The position numbers and the translations under genes were made by a program. The notes beneath the pieces are model-generated. The model was not told where the DNA came from. It did not search any database and saw only the letters and a list, made by a program, of their open reading frames with translations. DNA of 5,811 nucleotides from assembly GCA_019347585.1 (NCBI GenBank), contig JAHWLC010000077.1, positions 1-5,811 of the forward strand, read 5' to 3'. Origin of the DNA: Actinomycetota bacterium. Lineage in GTDB: Bacteria > Actinomycetota > Acidimicrobiia > Spongiisociales > ZC4RG35. Below are positions 1 to 5,811 of the stretch, piece by piece; position 1 is the first letter of the stretch, and the number at the start of each line of letters is the position of its first letter.

Positions 1-1535
1 GCCTTCTCGGCGACTTCCACCATCCGCCCCAGGGCGACGAGGAGGACGTCGGCGCCCTCCGAGATCAGCTCGGCCTCACCGACGGGCAACGGGCCCACCG
101 GGAGGGAGGGGACCGAGGTGGCTCCGCCCTTGGGATAGCGAAGGGCGATCGGGCCCTCGTGCTCCACCGCCGTCTCGATCATGGCGCAGAGCTCGGTGGC
201 GTCCGAGGGGGCGCCGATCACCAGGTTCGGGATCATCCGCAGGTAGGGGATGTCGAGGACGCCATGGTGGGAAGGCCCGTCCGGACCGGTGATCCCGGCC
301 CGGTCGACGAGGAAGACCACCGGAAGGTCATGGAGCGCGACGTCGGAGACCAGCTGATCGAAAGCTCGCTGCAGGAACGCGGAGTAGATGGCAACCACGG
401 GCCGCTTCCCGGCCATGGCCATGCCGGCGGCGAGGGTCACCGCGTGCTGCTCGGCAATGCCGGTGTCGTAGACCCGGTCGGGGAAGCGGGCCGCCATCTC
501 CTTGAGACCCGCCGATGAGACCATGGCCGCGGCCACCCCCACCATGTCGGGGCGCCGCGCCGCCGCTTCCGCCAGCGCCCTCCCCGCCACATCCGTCAGC
601 TTGAGCTCGCTCTTCAGGGACTTGCCGGTGGCGAGGTCGAACGAGGCGACACCATGCAGCTTCTCCTCCTCGTCCTCGATGGCGGGCTGATAGCCGCTCC
701 CCTTCTCGGTGACGACGTGGACCACCACCGGCTCCTCGAGGCTCTTGGCCTGCTCCAGGGTCGCTTCGAGCAGGGGGATGTCGTGGCCGTCGATCTGGCC
801 CGAGTACTTGAGGCCGATGGCGTCGAAGACGGTGGACGGCTCGAGGATCTGCTTGACCGCGTCCTTCACCCGCGAGGCCAGCTCGTCGGCGGTCTCTCCG
901 ACCAGGGGAATCCCCCGCAGCATCCGCCCGATGGCCCGCTTCGCCCGCTCGTACCGGGGGTCGATCCGGTAGTGCGCCAGGTTGGCCAGGGCGGCCAGCC
1001 CGCCCACCGTGGGGGCATAGGAGCGCCCGTTGTCGTTGAGCACGATGATGAGGCGCTTCGGCCTTGCCACCGCGATGTGATTGAGGGCCTCGTAGGCCAT
1101 GCCGCCGGTGAGCGCCCCGTCGCCCACTATGGCCACGGTCCATCCGTCGTACCCGGAGAGAGCATGGCCCAGGGCATAGCTGAGGGAGGTGGAGGCGTGG
1201 CTGTTCTCCACATGGTCGTGGACCGACTCCTCCCGGCTCGGGTAGCCGGAGAGACCCCCGGTGTGACGGAGGCGGTCGAACCGGGTCGCCCTGCCGGTGA
1301 GGATCTTGTGAACGTAGGCCTGATGACCGACGTCCCAGATGAGGCGGTCCCGCGGCGAGTCGAAGACGCGATGGAGGGCGACGGTGAGCTCGACCACGCC
1401 GAGGTTCGGGGAGAGGTGACCGCCGGTCTTGGACACCTTCTCCAGGATGAAGGCGCGGATCTCATCGCAGAGGGCGGAGAGCTCCTCGTAGCCGAGGGAG
1501 CGAAGATCGGAAGGTTCTGAGATCGATTCCAGCAT
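1..1535 (-). CDS. dxs: 1-deoxy-D-xylulose-5-phosphate synthase (DXS), C-terminus cut by window edge
   Basis: Condenses pyruvate with glyceraldehyde 3-phosphate, using thiamine diphosphate (TPP) and Mg2+, to give DXP. This is the first step of the cytosolic MEP isoprenoid pathway and also supplies TPP and pyridoxal precursors. The frame reads open from ATG at 1535 to the window edge, 511 codons with no stop; family members are about 620-640 residues. Visible motifs: GGHLSPNLGVVELT (38-51, with H40), WDVGHQAY (67-74), HAST (113-116), the TPP/Mg motif GDGALTGG (138-145) through LNDNGRSYAPT (166-176), and GQIDGHD (246-252). The second domain has GIAEQHAV (359-366, catalytic Glu362), FLQRAFDQ (387-394) and DRAGITGPDGPSHHG (411-425). 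The N-terminus aligns with remembered mycobacterial DXS, which supports this start, although no strong Shine-Dalgarno precedes it (CCAAAAAGACC). It lies 84 bp downstream of phoR, same strand, behind a large palindrome. The missing part is the rest of the C-terminal transketolase-like domain. Confidence 0.97.
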   Translation of the reverse strand, partial: MLESISEPSDLRSLGYEELSALCDEIRAFILEKVSKTGGHLSPNLGVVELTVALHRVFDSPRDRLIWDVGHQAYVHKILTGRATRFDRLRHTGGLSGYPSREESVHDHVENSHASTSLSYALGHALSGYDGWTVAIVGDGALTGGMAYEALNHIAVARPKRLIIVLNDNGRSYAPTVGGLAALANLAHYRIDPRYERAKRAIGRMLRGIPLVGETADELASRVKDAVKQILEPSTVFDAIGLKYSGQIDGHDIPLLEATLEQAKSLEEPVVVHVVTEKGSGYQPAIEDEEEKLHGVASFDLATGKSLKSELKLTDVAGRALAEAAARRPDMVGVAAAMVSSAGLKEMAARFPDRVYDTGIAEQHAVTLAAGMAMAGKRPVVAIYSAFLQRAFDQLVSDVALHDLPVVFLVDRAGITGPDGPSHHGVLDIPYLRMIPNLVIGAPSDATELCAMIETAVEHEGPIALRYPKGGATSVPSLPVGPLPVGEAELISEGADVLLVALGRMVEVAEK

Positions 1536-1619
1536 GGTCTTTTTGGCGAACCCAGGGTTCTAGACCCCGGTTACCGACGTGTGGAACCCTGGGTTCGCTA
1601 TCAGGTTCCGGCCTAGAGG
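1536..1619. other. phoR-dxs intergenic region, likely 5' region of dxs
   Basis: This 84-bp spacer is the only real non-coding gap in the window; the other gene junctions overlap or are 5 bp apart. Two thirds of it is the palindrome at 1544-1600. On the minus strand the 10 bases between the palindrome's 15-bp stem and the dxs ATG read CCAAAAAGACC up to the start, which is A-rich with no good Shine-Dalgarno. I cannot find a convincing pair of -35 and -10 boxes. A TAGAAC hexamer on the minus strand (1557-1562) is a weak -10 candidate only. Whether dxs has its own promoter here or is read through from the pho genes cannot be decided from sequence. Confidence 0.5.
1544..1600. repeat. 57-bp imperfect palindrome with perfect 15-base inverted arms
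   Basis: The arms 1546-1560 (GCGAACCCAGGGTTC) and 1584-1598 (GAACCCTGGGTTCGC) are exact reverse complements. Pairing continues outward by a G-T pair (1545/1599) and a T-A pair (1544/1600), and patchily inward. The dyad centre is T1572, where a short palindrome CGGT-T-ACCG (1568-1576) sits. Each arm also contains its own 13-base palindrome, GAACCC-W-GGGTTC, centred at 1554 and 1590, exactly 18 bp either side of the main centre. As RNA it could form a long stem ending 10 bases upstream of the dxs start. Candidate roles are a U-tract-less terminator after phoR, a multi-site operator for dxs, or a dispersed palindromic repeat. The symmetry is directly visible; the function is not. Confidence 0.85.
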
Positions 1620-3359
1620 CTAACTGGGACTGGAACCTTCTCCGGAGTCGGCGAGCGGGAGGCGGACGGTGAACCTGGAGCCGACCCCCAGTTCGCTCTC
1701 CACCGCCACCGACCCGCCATGGCTCTCGGCGACGTGCTTGACGATGGCGAGGCCGAGACCGGTACCGCCCGTGGCGCGGGCCCGGGCGGAATCGACCCGG
1801 TAGAAACGCTCGAAGACCCGGTCGAGATCCCGACTGGGGATCCCCTCCCCGGTGTCCTCGACGGTCAGCACCGCCTCCCCGTCACCTGCTCGTGCGGTGA
1901 CTGTGATCCTCCCGGCCTCATCCGTGTAACGGGCCGCGTTCTCGAGCAGATTGCGCACCGCGGTGGCGAGATCCCGATGATTGGCCGCCACCGTCAAAGG
2001 CGGAGCGTCGACATCGACGCTGATTCGCTTGTCTGCCACCACCTGCGCTATCCGCTGCACCTCGTCGTTGATCACCTGATCGAGACGCACCCGCGCCATC
2101 TCCGGATTCTCCCGCTCCAGCCGGGAGAGGTCGAGGAGGTCGCCGACCATGCGGTCGAGCTGGCGGGCCGAGTCCTCGATCTGGCGGGCGAACGACTCCA
2201 TCGACGAGTCCCCGCGACCGATGGCGATCTGGAGGGCTTCAGCCGAGGCGATGATGGTGGAGACGGGTGTCTTCAGCTCATGGGATGCGTTGGCCACGAA
2301 GTCCCTGCGTATCGCATCCACGCGCTCTCTTTCGGTGATATCCACCACCACCAGGAGCACCCGCTCGTCTTCGCTGAAGGGGGTGGCCACAGCGCGCAGG
2401 CGGCGTAACGGATTGCCATGGTCGACGACTCGCACGATCGGCTCCCGGGTCTCCCGCGCCCCCCGCACCGCTCCCTGGAATTGAAACGGGGAGAGCCCCT
2501 GGAGCTGGTCGGGTACCGCACCCAGCAGGCCGTAGGCCGAGGGGTTGGCATAGATCACCTGGTCATCCCGGTCGACGAGGATGGTGCCCTGGGGCAGCGC
2601 TCCCAACACCACCTCGAGAGTCTCCGACGCCTCCTCGGACTCGGCGAGCCTGCGGCTCAGATCCCGGGCCAGATCGGAGATGGCCAGGCCCAACTGGTCG
2701 AGCTCCCGCACCGAAGAACGCCGCGGGCTCACCTCGGGCGAGCCCCCGGCCGCCATGACCGACTGGTTGGTGAGCTCCTCGATGGGCCCTGCCAATCGCC
2801 GGGCTAGAAAAGCGACTACGGCCATTCCCAGCAGCCCGACCAGGGCGGCGACTACCAGCACGGAGATCCGGACCTCCCCGAGCTCCGCCTCGACGGTGCG
2901 CGTCGGCTGGGACACCCGGGTGATCACGCCCTCCTCGGGGGGGAGAGCCAAATAGATCTGCTCGAAGCCGGTCGAGACGCTGACCCGGCGGCTCACTCCG
3001 GTCTCTCCCTGGAGCGCTTCCAACACCTCGGGCCGGGTGGCGTGGCTCTCCATGACCGCCGGGTCACTGTGGGAGTCGGCGAGGACCACGCCGCCGGTTT
3101 CGATCAGAGTGATCCGGAGTCCCGTGGACTGGAAGACCCAGGTCGCCCAAGCCTGGAGGTCGGATCCCTCGGCAGGCAGGTTGTCCGAAGCGAGACGAGC
3201 CGTGGCCTCCAGACGCTGCTCCATCTCATCGGCCAGAGCTCGACGCATCGCCCGGTCCACGAATAGTCCCATGAGGCCGATGAGAACCAGGTAGCCCAGG
3301 GCGTAATAGGTGAGGAATCGGGTGGCGAGTGGTCTGCCGCCGTCCGATTGGTCACTCAT
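1620..3359 (-). CDS. phoR: PhoR/SenX3-type membrane sensor histidine kinase of the phosphate response
   Basis: A 579-residue inner-membrane kinase expected to autophosphorylate and pass phosphate to the regulator encoded just upstream. Layout: membrane segment 1 (about 15-34), an extracytoplasmic region of about 130 residues (35-163), membrane segment 2 (about 165-186), HAMP linker (187-240), PAS domain (about 245-342, with DRDDQVIYAN and an ITERER exit), then HisKA with H-box NASHELKTP (phosphoacceptor His360). The ATPase domain shows an N-box LLENAARYTD (471-480, Asn474), G1 DTGEGIP (502-508), F-box FERFYR (516-521) and G2 GTGLGLA (532-538). All catalytic motifs are intact. The ATG overlaps the regulator's stop by 8 bp (ATGAGTGA), implying translational coupling. 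The large external region differs from E. coli PhoR, which has none to speak of, and recalls Bacillus PhoR. The signal could come from PhoU/Pst, from outside, or from a PAS ligand. The assignment to phosphate rests mainly on neighbours. Confidence 0.93.
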   Translation of the reverse strand: MSDQSDGGRPLATRFLTYYALGYLVLIGLMGLFVDRAMRRALADEMEQRLEATARLASDNLPAEGSDLQAWATWVFQSTGLRITLIETGGVVLADSHSDPAVMESHATRPEVLEALQGETGVSRRVSVSTGFEQIYLALPPEEGVITRVSQPTRTVEAELGEVRISVLVVAALVGLLGMAVVAFLARRLAGPIEELTNQSVMAAGGSPEVSPRRSSVRELDQLGLAISDLARDLSRRLAESEEASETLEVVLGALPQGTILVDRDDQVIYANPSAYGLLGAVPDQLQGLSPFQFQGAVRGARETREPIVRVVDHGNPLRRLRAVATPFSEDERVLLVVVDITERERVDAIRRDFVANASHELKTPVSTIIASAEALQIAIGRGDSSMESFARQIEDSARQLDRMVGDLLDLSRLERENPEMARVRLDQVINDEVQRIAQVVADKRISVDVDAPPLTVAANHRDLATAVRNLLENAARYTDEAGRITVTARAGDGEAVLTVEDTGEGIPSRDLDRVFERFYRVDSARARATGGTGLGLAIVKHVAESHGGSVAVESELGVGSRFTVRLPLADSGEGSSPS

Positions 3360-4065
3360 CCACGAACTTATAGCCCAATCCTCTCATGGTCACTATGTGC
3401 CTCGGGTTGGAGGAGTCCGCCTCGAGCTTCTGCCGCAACCGCTTGATGTGCACATCGAGGGTCTTGGTGTCCCCGAAGTAGGAGGGCCCCCAGACCTCGT
3501 CGATGAGCACGTGGCGGGCAGAGAGCCGGTTCTTGCGTCTCATCAGCGATTCGAGGAGGTCGAACTCCTTGGGCCGCAGCTCGATCTCCTCACCCTCGAG
3601 CCGGACCACATGGGCGTCCATGTCCATCTCGATCGGGCCGCCCCGCAGCACCTCGTTGGCCCCGCCCACTGTCCCCGTCCTGCCGACCCGGCGGAGATGC
3701 GCCCTCACCCTGGCGACGAGCTCCCGCATGGAGAAAGGCTTGGTCATGTAGTCGTCGGCGCCGAGCTCCAGCCCGGACACCTTGTCGGCCTCGGAGTCCT
3801 TGGCCGTGAGCATGATGATGGGAACATCCGAGGAAGACCTGATCTGTCGGCATACGTCGAGACCGGACATCCCGGGGAGCATCAAGTCGAGGAGGACGAG
3901 ATCGGGGCGTGAGGCGCCTGCCGCCTCCAAGCCGCCCAGCCCGGTGTGGGCGATGACGACCTCGAAGCCCTCTGACTCGAGGGCGTAGCGGACGGAGTCG
4001 GCCAGACCCTCCTCGTCCTCGACGACGAGGACCCGGCCCGGTCTGCGGTCAACGGATGTCTGCAT
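3352..4065 (-). CDS. phoB: OmpR/PhoB-family response regulator (PhoB/RegX3/PhoP type)
   Basis: A 237-residue cytoplasmic DNA-binding regulator, normal length for the family. The receiver domain (about 11-125) has the acidic pocket Glu16/Asp17 in VLVVEDEE, the phosphoacceptor Asp60 in LLDLMLPGMSG, Thr87 in IIMLTAKD, and Lys109 in DDYMTKPFS. The winged-helix domain (about 136-235) has RPKEFDLLE, the recognition-helix stretch GDTKTLDVHIKRLRQKLE, and the closing wing TMRGLGYKF. Overall it reads very like mycobacterial RegX3, so regX3 would be an equally fair symbol. Phosphorylated by the adjacent kinase, it would activate phosphate-starvation genes, probably including pst. The ATG at 4065 lies inside the end of phoU (17-bp overlap), and no clear Shine-Dalgarno precedes it, so translation probably depends on ribosomes finishing phoU. 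No alternative start codon occurs between the ATG and the receiver's first strand. Confidence 0.95.
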   Translation of the reverse strand: MQTSVDRRPGRVLVVEDEEGLADSVRYALESEGFEVVIAHTGLGGLEAAGASRPDLVLLDLMLPGMSGLDVCRQIRSSSDVPIIMLTAKDSEADKVSGLELGADDYMTKPFSMRELVARVRAHLRRVGRTGTVGGANEVLRGGPIEMDMDAHVVRLEGEEIELRPKEFDLLESLMRRKNRLSARHVLIDEVWGPSYFGDTKTLDVHIKRLRQKLEADSSNPRHIVTMRGLGYKFVDE

Positions 4066-4753
4066 CGTTGGAGCCGGCCACGAGGTGATCGAAGCCGCTC
4101 CTCACGCCCGTGATGAGATAGGCGGTTTGCTCGGCAAAGTCGACCGCCTGGTCTCCCACCCGCTCCAGCGCCCGGGACACCAGGATCATCTTCGCTGCCC
4201 ACTCCAGGAGCTCGGGGTGATTGGCGACCGCCACCATCTCCTTGTACATGTTGGCGTTGAGCCGGTCGACCGGCTCGTCCATGGCGGGGAGGAGTCGGGT
4301 CTCGTCGAGGTCCTGGCGCACCCATGACTCGATGGAGGTACGGATCATCGGCCTCACCAGGTCGCCCATCTCCCGCACCTGGTCGCAGATCCGGTCGACC
4401 CGGGGAAGCCCTTCGTTGAACTGGGCGATCTTGGCGATGTTGACGCACTGGTCCCCCATGCGCTCGAAGGTGGTGCTGAGCTGGATGAGCACCGCCATCT
4501 TGCGAAGGTCGGAGCCCATCGGTTGGAACCGGGCCATGAGGCTGGTCCAGCGCTCGTGGACTTCGAGATAGGTGGCGTCGATCTCGTCATCCAGATCGAC
4601 GACCGTCCTGGCCAGATCGACGTTGCTCTCGATCACGGCTTCCACCGCCATCTCGACCATCTGCTCGGCGCGGTCGACCATGCCGAGGACCTTGTTCTCC
4701 AGGACTTCGAGCTCCTGGTGGAAATGGGCCATGGAGTCGCGGTGGATGGTCAT
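4049..4753 (-). CDS. phoU: phosphate signalling protein PhoU
   Basis: A 234-residue cytoplasmic helical protein, the usual PhoU length. In the family it links Pst transporter state to the PhoR-type kinase and restrains both transport and signalling when phosphate is plentiful. Two tandem three-helix repeats are visible, each carrying the metal-site pattern E-R-x-G-D: FERMGDQ around 96-102 (Glu97, Asp101) and LERVGDQ around 196-202 (Glu197, Asp201). The repeats end in NIAKIAQF and [12 protein letters not shown]. There is no signal peptide or membrane segment. The ATG forms a 4-bp ATGA overlap with the pstB stop and is preceded by a good GGGGAG Shine-Dalgarno. The 3' end overlaps the regulator gene by 17 bp. 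Its position between transporter and two-component genes fits its connecting role. Confidence 0.96.
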   Translation of the reverse strand: MTIHRDSMAHFHQELEVLENKVLGMVDRAEQMVEMAVEAVIESNVDLARTVVDLDDEIDATYLEVHERWTSLMARFQPMGSDLRKMAVLIQLSTTFERMGDQCVNIAKIAQFNEGLPRVDRICDQVREMGDLVRPMIRTSIESWVRQDLDETRLLPAMDEPVDRLNANMYKEMVAVANHPELLEWAAKMILVSRALERVGDQAVDFAEQTAYLITGVRSGFDHLVAGSNDADIR

Positions 4754-5622
4754 CCGAATCTCCCCGTGATGTAATCCTCGGTGTCTTTCTCTTTCGGGGA
4801 AGTGAACAGCTGCTCGGTGGGGCTGAATTCGACCAGGTAGCCGGTTCGATGGCCTTTCGAGTCGAGCCGGATGTTGAAAAACGCCGTCTTGTCGCTGACC
4901 CTCGCCGCCTGCTGCATGTTGTGGGTGACGATGATGATCGTGTAGCTCTTCTTCAGCTCGAGCATGAGCTCCTCGATGCGCAGGGTCGCGATCGGGTCGA
5001 GAGCCGAGCAGGGCTCATCCATGAGAAGCACCTCGGGGTTGGGGGCCACTGCCCTGGCGATGCAGAGACGCTGTTGCTGCCCGCCGGAGAGGGAGTAGCC
5101 GGAGTCGCCCAGCTTGCCCTTGACCTCATCCCACAAGGCGGCGCGGGTGAGCGCCTCCTGCACCAGGTCATCCATCTCCGACTTGCTCCCCCTGAAGCCG
5201 TTGATCTTGGCTCCCCAGGCGACGTTGTCGTATATCGACTTGGAGAAGGGGTTCGGCTTCTGGAAGACCATCCCGATGCGCCGGCGCACCTCGACGGGGT
5301 CGACGTCCGGCGCGTACAGGTCGACGCCGTGATAGCTCGCGCGGCCGGTGACGTGGGCGCCTTCGATCAGGTCGTTCATCCGGTTGAGCGCGCGCAGCAA
5401 CGTGCTCTTGCCCGTTCCCGACGGCCCGATGATCGACGTGATCCGCTTCTCGCCGATGCGCAGGTTGACGTCCTTGACGGCGCGGAACGAGCCGTACCCG
5501 GCCGCGAAGCCGGACAGCTCGAAGACGTCCTCGACCGCGTCGGCGGGCACGTCGGCGGTGGGTGGGCTGGCCGTCTGCGGGCGGATGGTGATCGGTACCT
5601 CCTCGGTCGCCGGGATGGTCAT
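4750..5622 (-). CDS. pstB: phosphate ABC transporter ATP-binding protein PstB
   Basis: The ATPase that drives high-affinity phosphate import by PstSCA on the inner face of the membrane. From ATG at 5622 it is 290 residues. Motifs (ATG numbering): Walker [10 protein letters not shown] (66-74, Lys72), Q-loop Gln121 in VFQKPNPF, signature LSGGQQQR (178-185), Walker B VLLMDEP (198-204, catalytic Glu203), D-loop SALDP (206-210), switch His234 in VTHNMQQ, and the PstB-typical ending [13 protein letters not shown] at 5634 would add four residues. I prefer ATG because AGGTGG lies 8 bases upstream of it, whereas that site overlaps the GTG. Oddities: about 32 Pro/Thr/Ala-rich residues precede the ABC fold, making it longer than the usual 250-260. 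A loop [14 protein letters not shown] near the C-terminus seems expanded. The 5' third is unusually CpG-rich. It follows pstA by 5 bp and overlaps phoU by 4 bp. Confidence 0.96.
   Translation of the reverse strand: MTIPATEEVPITIRPQTASPPTADVPADAVEDVFELSGFAAGYGSFRAVKDVNLRIGEKRITSIIGPSGTGKSTLLRALNRMNDLIEGAHVTGRASYHGVDLYAPDVDPVEVRRRIGMVFQKPNPFSKSIYDNVAWGAKINGFRGSKSEMDDLVQEALTRAALWDEVKGKLGDSGYSLSGGQQQRLCIARAVAPNPEVLLMDEPCSALDPIATLRIEELMLELKKSYTIIIVTHNMQQAARVSDKTAFFNIRLDSKGHRTGYLVEFSPTEQLFTSPKEKDTEDYITGRFG
4760..4765 (-). promoter_or_regulatory. Shine-Dalgarno site for phoU
   Basis: The minus strand reads GGGGAG, then 6 bases, then the phoU ATG. It lies inside the last codons of pstB. It is the clearest ribosome site in the window and confirms the ATG at 4753 as the phoU start. 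Confidence 0.75.
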
Positions 5623-5627
5623 GTTAG

Positions 5628-5811
5628 CTACCACCTTCGTTCGAACCTGTTGCGCAGCGTTATCGCGACGACGTTCAGCAGCAGGATGATCGCGAGCAGC
5701 ACGATGATCGCCGCTGCCGACAGCGCGCGGAACTCGTCCTCGGGATTGCGTGCCCAGTTGAAGATGATCAGCGGCAGCGCGGTGTACGGGCCCTGCAGCT
5801 GCTCGACCGGG
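5628..5811 (-). CDS. pstA: phosphate ABC transporter permease PstA, C-terminal fragment
   Basis: Only the last 60 codons and a TAG stop (5628-5630) are in the window; the rest continues past 5811. The frame reads [13 protein letters not shown] near the start, [15 protein letters not shown], then a strongly hydrophobic helix (about residues 32-52 of the fragment, with [12 protein letters not shown]) and a basic tail [10 protein letters not shown] Gln-rich/Pro region, a Trp-containing loop, a last membrane helix and an Arg-rich cytoplasmic tail match the end of PstA-family permeases, which pair with PstC to form the phosphate channel. Placement directly before pstB, with 5 bp between, supports PstA rather than another permease. 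The fragment is too short to exclude PstC by sequence alone, but PstC normally precedes PstA. Confidence 0.88.
   Translation of the reverse strand, partial: PVEQLQGPYTALPLIIFNWARNPEDEFRALSAAAIIVLLAIILLLNVVAITLRNRFERRW
5631..5636 (-). promoter_or_regulatory. Shine-Dalgarno site deciding the pstB start
   Basis: The minus strand reads AGGTGG, then 8 bases, then ATG at 5622. It falls in the last codons of pstA. It favours the ATG over the in-frame GTG at 5634, which sits within this same hexamer. Confidence 0.55.

Noticed and set aside
328..1143. Minus-strand open frame of 271 codons in another frame of dxs
   Set aside because: The product is an Arg/Gly/His-rich low-complexity string. The overlapping DXS frame carries every expected motif without interruption, so this is a frame shadow.
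654..1520. Long plus-strand open frame of 288 codons antisense to dxs
   Set aside because: It runs exactly opposite the conserved dxs frame, shows no recognisable motif, and is the type of open frame expected opposite high-GC coding DNA.
1546..1598. LexA/SOS-box reading of the GAAC...GTTC palindromes
   Set aside because: Gram-positive LexA boxes have GAAC and GTTC separated by four bases. Here the spacing is five in both copies, and dxs is not a usual SOS gene.
1540..1600. Standard intrinsic terminator after phoR
   Set aside because: The stem is strong, but on the minus strand it is followed by an A-run, not a T-run, and the loop is long at 23 bases. A non-canonical terminator remains possible and is covered in the palindrome entry.
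1592..1609. PHO-box-like direct repeat of GTTC before phoR's stop and dxs
   Set aside because: The repeats are 12 bp apart rather than 11, and the rest of the actinobacterial PHO-box consensus is absent. One copy is already part of the palindrome.
1719..2408. Plus-strand open frame of 229 codons opposite phoR, with a similar 200-codon frame at 3310-3912 opposite the regulator gene
   Set aside because: Both are antisense to well-supported genes, with no family motifs and no ribosome site that stands out.
5632..5634. GTG as the pstB start codon
   Set aside because: It lies within the AGGTGG ribosome site of the downstream ATG, and would overlap pstA without a good site of its own.

Overview
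The window is high-GC bacterial DNA. All six genes that can be supported lie on the minus strand, so transcription runs from high to low coordinates. Protein features resemble Actinobacteria: the DXS motifs (LNDNGRSYAPT and ITGPDGPSHHG) and a response regulator very close in sequence to mycobacterial RegX3. An uncultured, non-mycobacterial actinobacterial lineage is plausible. This placement is inference from remembered protein families, not from a search.

Reading in the direction of transcription, the window opens with the C-terminal end of PstA, a phosphate ABC permease cut by the window edge (5628-5811). Next come PstB, the transport ATPase (4750-5622), PhoU (4049-4753), a PhoB/RegX3-type response regulator (3352-4065) and a PhoR/SenX3-type membrane histidine kinase (1620-3359). 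The spacings are 5 bp, then overlaps of 4, 17 and 8 bp, so this is one tightly coupled Pst-Pho operon. pstS, pstC and most of pstA presumably lie beyond position 5811. Any PHO-box promoter is expected there too, and none is seen here.

After phoR there is an 84-bp gap (1536-1619), mostly filled by a 57-bp imperfect palindrome with two perfect 15-base arms. dxs follows (1-1535). It encodes 1-deoxy-D-xylulose-5-phosphate synthase, the entry enzyme of the MEP isoprenoid pathway. It is cut by the window edge after 511 codons, so about 110-130 C-terminal residues are outside.

How the genes work together: Pst imports inorganic phosphate and PstB powers it. PhoU is the usual link between transporter state and the kinase. 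PhoR phosphorylates or dephosphorylates the response regulator, which controls the phosphate-starvation genes, usually including pst itself. dxs has no direct mechanistic link and may be either a read-through neighbour or an independent unit.

I see no undescribed multi-gene system. The two most noteworthy signals are the symmetric palindrome in front of dxs and a roughly twofold rise in CpG density that begins inside pstB near position 5270 and continues into pstA. No RNA gene, CRISPR array, insertion sequence or attachment site was found. Apart from the 84-bp gap the window is essentially all coding.
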